From positions 4,343-11,560 of the forward strand of contig FR898488.1 in assembly GCA_000437515.1 (NCBI GenBank): a stretch of 7,218 bases of DNA, in the 5' to 3' direction. Positions 6,037 through 7,218 of this stretch are shown here, piece after piece. Source of the DNA: Acidiphilium sp. CAG:727 (lineage in GTDB: Bacteria; Bacillota; Clostridia; Christensenellales; Borkfalkiaceae). The notes beneath the pieces are model-generated. The model saw only the letters and a list, made by a program, of their open reading frames with translations, searched no databases and had not been told where the DNA came from. How positions within the stretch are numbered: position 1 is the stretch's first letter; each line of letters opens with the position of its first letter. Position numbers and translations under genes: made by a program.

Positions 6037-6054
6037 GTAACGCTTAATCGTTAC
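6037..6054 (-). other. Small hairpin in the tRNA-Ser leader
   Basis: GTAACG (6037-6042) and CGTTAC (6049-6054) form a perfect 6-bp inverted repeat with a 6-nt loop, ending exactly where the mature tRNA begins. It lies in the predicted 5' leader and may help present the RNase P cleavage site; function is inferred from position only. Confidence 0.4.
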
Positions 6055-6069
6055 TTATCAAGCATAAAC

Positions 6070-6098
6070 ATTCTATATGATTTCTTTAGTTTTGTCAA
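6070..6098 (-). promoter_or_regulatory. Promoter of tRNA-Ser
   Basis: On the minus strand a perfect -35 TTGACA (6098-6093) and -10 TAGAAT (6075-6070) are 17 nt apart, the strongest promoter in the window. Transcription would start near 6063, giving a leader of about 27 nt before the tRNA. Confidence 0.92.
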
Positions 6099-6173
6099 TG
6101 AAAAAGCGCGTTATTTTTTAATTTTTTTATTTTTGTCATTTTCGGAATTTTTGTTTCGGAAAAACGATTGTTG

Positions 6174-6229
6174 AAAATTTACAAAATCGTAAATTTTGCT
6201 CACATGTATAATTTTATTGTCGCACAATA
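6174..6229. repeat. Two inverted repeats in the AT-rich region upstream of the TetR gene
   Basis: AAAATTTAC (6174-6182) and GTAAATTTT (6189-6197) form a perfect 9-bp inverted repeat around a 6-nt centre. A few bases on, TATTGT-CGC-ACAATA (6215-6229) is a perfect 6-bp inverted repeat around CGC. Neither has a T-run on a suitable side, so they look more like protein-binding sites than terminators. Confidence 0.4.
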
Positions 6230-6308
6230 GTACAAAAGTTTACTGCGTAATCAATTTTATTTATTATGATATATTTTATACGTTAGTATTTATTTGATAT
6301 TCGGTTAC

Positions 6309-6337
6309 TTATTCACATAGTTATGCACATTTGCACA
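6309..6337. promoter_or_regulatory. DnaA-box pair with a third weak box
   Basis: TTATTCACA (6309-6317) and TTATGCACA (6321-6329) both fit the DnaA-box consensus TTATNCACA and lie 12 bp apart in the same orientation. A third stretch, ATTTGCACA (6329-6337), fits at 7 of 9 positions. They sit in AT-rich DNA 180-200 bp upstream of the TetR-family gene. No dnaA, dnaN or gyrase gene is in the window. Confidence 0.45.
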
Positions 6338-6352
6338 TTATATCATTTTATA

Positions 6353-6441
6353 ACATTTGTACTATTTTATATAATTGTAATAAATTAAAGTCTACACCGT
6401 GCTAATAATTGTACATTTGTACTATTTTATATTTTTGTAAT
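6353..6441. repeat. 29-bp direct repeat spaced 60 bp, with operator-like core
   Basis: Bases 6353-6381 and 6413-6441 match at 27 of 29 positions and start exactly 60 bp apart. Both open with the core ACATTTGTAC. Related cores occur at 6327-6336 (9 of 10) and, inverted, at 6230-6239 and 6489-6498 (9 of 10 each). The second repeat ends just before the -35 region of the TetR-family gene and the 6489 copy overlaps its transcription start, so these are candidate operators for that regulator. Confidence 0.55.
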
Positions 6442-6448
6442 TTTTTGC

Positions 6449-6484
6449 TTTATTTTTTTTCGACGATGTTGTATAATATTATAC
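6449..6484 (+). promoter_or_regulatory. Promoter of the TetR-family gene with palindromic -10
   Basis: A perfect -10 TATAAT (6472-6477) has a poor -35 TTTATT (6449-6454) at 17 nt. The -10 is embedded in GTATAATATTATAC (6471-6484), a perfect 14-bp palindrome. A repressor bound here would block the promoter, a common autoregulation layout for TetR genes. Transcription would begin near 6484, about 29 nt before the ATG. Confidence 0.65.
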
Positions 6485-6512
6485 GCATGTACAAATTTTA
6501 AGGAAAAACGAT

Positions 6513-7070
6513 ATGAAAGAATACAGAAGCGCAATCAGATCGAGAAATATGATTAAAAGGGCATTTATCGAATTGCTGGATGAAAAGGCTATTTCAGACA
6601 TTTCGGTGGTTGATATCGTCAATCGCGCAGATATAAGCAGGAATACATTTTACGCGCATTACGACGACGTTTTCTGCGTTCTTGAAGAACTTGAAAACGA
6701 CTTTATAGGTAAATTACGTATTTACATAGGCGAAGGAAAGGATAACGTCGACGAGTATACTCCCCTGCCGTTATTTGAAAAAGTGACCAGATTTATCGAA
6801 AAAGACGCAGATACGGACAGAATTTTTATATCTAATCCGTTTGCCGATAGTTTTTACGCAAAAGTTAAAAATCTGATTATCGAAAAAATCAAAGCCAACG
6901 TTTCACCCGATTTAATCGTCGACGAAAACGAATTCGTCGCGCTCTCAGAGTGCGTGGCAAGCGGCTTTATAAGTTTATATCGTCAGAACCTTAAAGGCGA
7001 AACTGCCCTTACCGTCGACGAAATAGCCAATTATTGCGCGAATATTTTCATTAACGAATTAAAAAAATAA
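6513..7070 (+). CDS. TetR/AcrR-family transcriptional regulator
   Basis: A 185-residue DNA-binding regulator of normal TetR length. The N-terminal helix-turn-helix spans about residues 14-52: helix 1 MIKRAFIELLDE, then ISVVDIVNRADI, and the recognition segment SRNTFYAHYDD (42-52), which matches the S-R-x-T-F-Y-x-H-Y form common in clostridial members with a TetR-like C-terminal domain. The remainder is helical and would bind a ligand and dimerise, but the ligand cannot be inferred. The ATG at 6513 has AAGGA at 6500-6504 with an 8-nt spacer. No divergent or downstream plus-strand partner gene lies in the window, so its targets may be elsewhere or limited to itself. The upstream region with repeated ACATTTGYAC cores and a palindromic -10 suggests it represses its own promoter. 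Confidence 0.9.
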   Translation: MKEYRSAIRSRNMIKRAFIELLDEKAISDISVVDIVNRADISRNTFYAHYDDVFCVLEELENDFIGKLRIYIGEGKDNVDEYTPLPLFEKVTRFIEKDADTDRIFISNPFADSFYAKVKNLIIEKIKANVSPDLIVDENEFVALSECVASGFISLYRQNLKGETALTVDEIANYCANIFINELKK

Positions 7071-7084
7071 ACTAAAAAGTATAT

Positions 7085-7124
7085 AAAAACACTGCGATTG
7101 TTCAAAACAATCGCAGTGTTTTTT
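7085..7124. terminator. Bidirectional intrinsic terminator after the TetR-family gene
   Basis: CACTGCGATTGT (7090-7101) pairs perfectly with ACAATCGCAGTG (7107-7118) across a 5-nt loop, flanked by A5 on the left and T6 (7119-7124) on the right. It begins 14 nt after the TetR stop and ends 8 nt from the stop of the convergent gene at the right edge, so it should serve both directions. Confidence 0.93.
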
Positions 7125-7132
7125 ACGTACAA

Positions 7133-7218
7133 TTAACCTATCGTTTCGGTATCGAAAGAAACTTTAACGAGTTCTTTCGCTTCGTTTATATTCTTTACCG
7201 CTCCGTCGTACAACAATT
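7133..7218 (-). CDS. C-terminal fragment of an unidentified protein
   Basis: An open minus-strand frame enters from the right edge and ends with TAA at 7135-7133, encoding about 28 codons that finish KELVKVSFDTETIG. Support comes from the open frame, codon choice like its neighbours, and the shared terminator placed just after its stop. I do not recognise the family; the fragment is hydrophilic and helical, with no membrane segment or known motif. Confidence 0.6.
   Translation of the reverse strand, partial: LLYDGAVKNINEAKELVKVSFDTETIG

Noticed and set aside
6309..6441. A CRISPR array suggested by repeated motifs
   Set aside because: Repeats are only two long copies plus short cores, with irregular spacing and no cas genes; they fit operators better.
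6037..6512. The AT-rich region as the chromosomal replication origin
   Set aside because: Only two strong DnaA boxes are present, and dnaA, dnaN, rpmH and gyrB are absent; a titration or regulatory site is a safer reading.

Overview
The window reads as chromosomal DNA from a low-GC Firmicute, most likely a member of the Clostridia. The evidence is consensus sigma-A-type promoters, GGAGG-type ribosome binding sites, hairpin-plus-T-run terminators, a tRNA with encoded CCA, and Clostridia-like housekeeping proteins. No phage, transposase, CRISPR or conjugation gene is visible. The exact lineage cannot be set from the sequence alone.

Left part (1-3100): a minus-strand operon with one consensus promoter (2892-2920). 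It encodes an M18 metallo-aminopeptidase, then tripeptidase T (pepT), then the N-terminus of 1-deoxy-D-xylulose-5-phosphate synthase (dxs), which leaves the window at base 1. Gaps between genes are 7 and 18 nt. The two peptidases would finish the breakdown of oligopeptides to amino acids; dxs opens the non-mevalonate isoprenoid pathway. pepT carries a 30-nt in-frame tandem duplication directly before its metal-bridging Asp.

Middle (3000-5945): a plus-strand alpha/beta hydrolase with its own promoter converges on a minus-strand Na+/phosphate cotransporter with a PhoU-like C-terminal half, and the two share one bidirectional terminator. Upstream of the transporter promoter lie four TTTAC[A/C] hexamers at an exact 11-bp period, a textbook Pho-box layout, so the transporter is probably induced by phosphate starvation. 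Further right, 5669-5890 has no convincing gene. It holds a minus-strand terminator hairpin and a locally GC-rich, hairpin-dense stretch that may be a structured RNA or a dispersed repeat.

Right part (5901-7218): a minus-strand tRNA-Ser(CGA) has a consensus promoter and a very strong terminator. An AT-rich intergenic region of about 475 bp holds two consensus DnaA boxes, several inverted repeats, and five copies of a 10-bp ACATTTGYAC-like motif in both orientations, two of them inside a 29-bp repeat spaced exactly 60 bp apart. It leads into a TetR-family regulator whose -10 element sits inside a perfect palindrome, which suggests autoregulation. A bidirectional terminator separates this gene from the C-terminus of an unidentified minus-strand gene at the right edge.

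No wholly new system is evident. The most worthwhile leads are the Pho box, the operator array and DnaA boxes before the TetR gene, the possible structured RNA beside the tRNA, and the pepT duplication.
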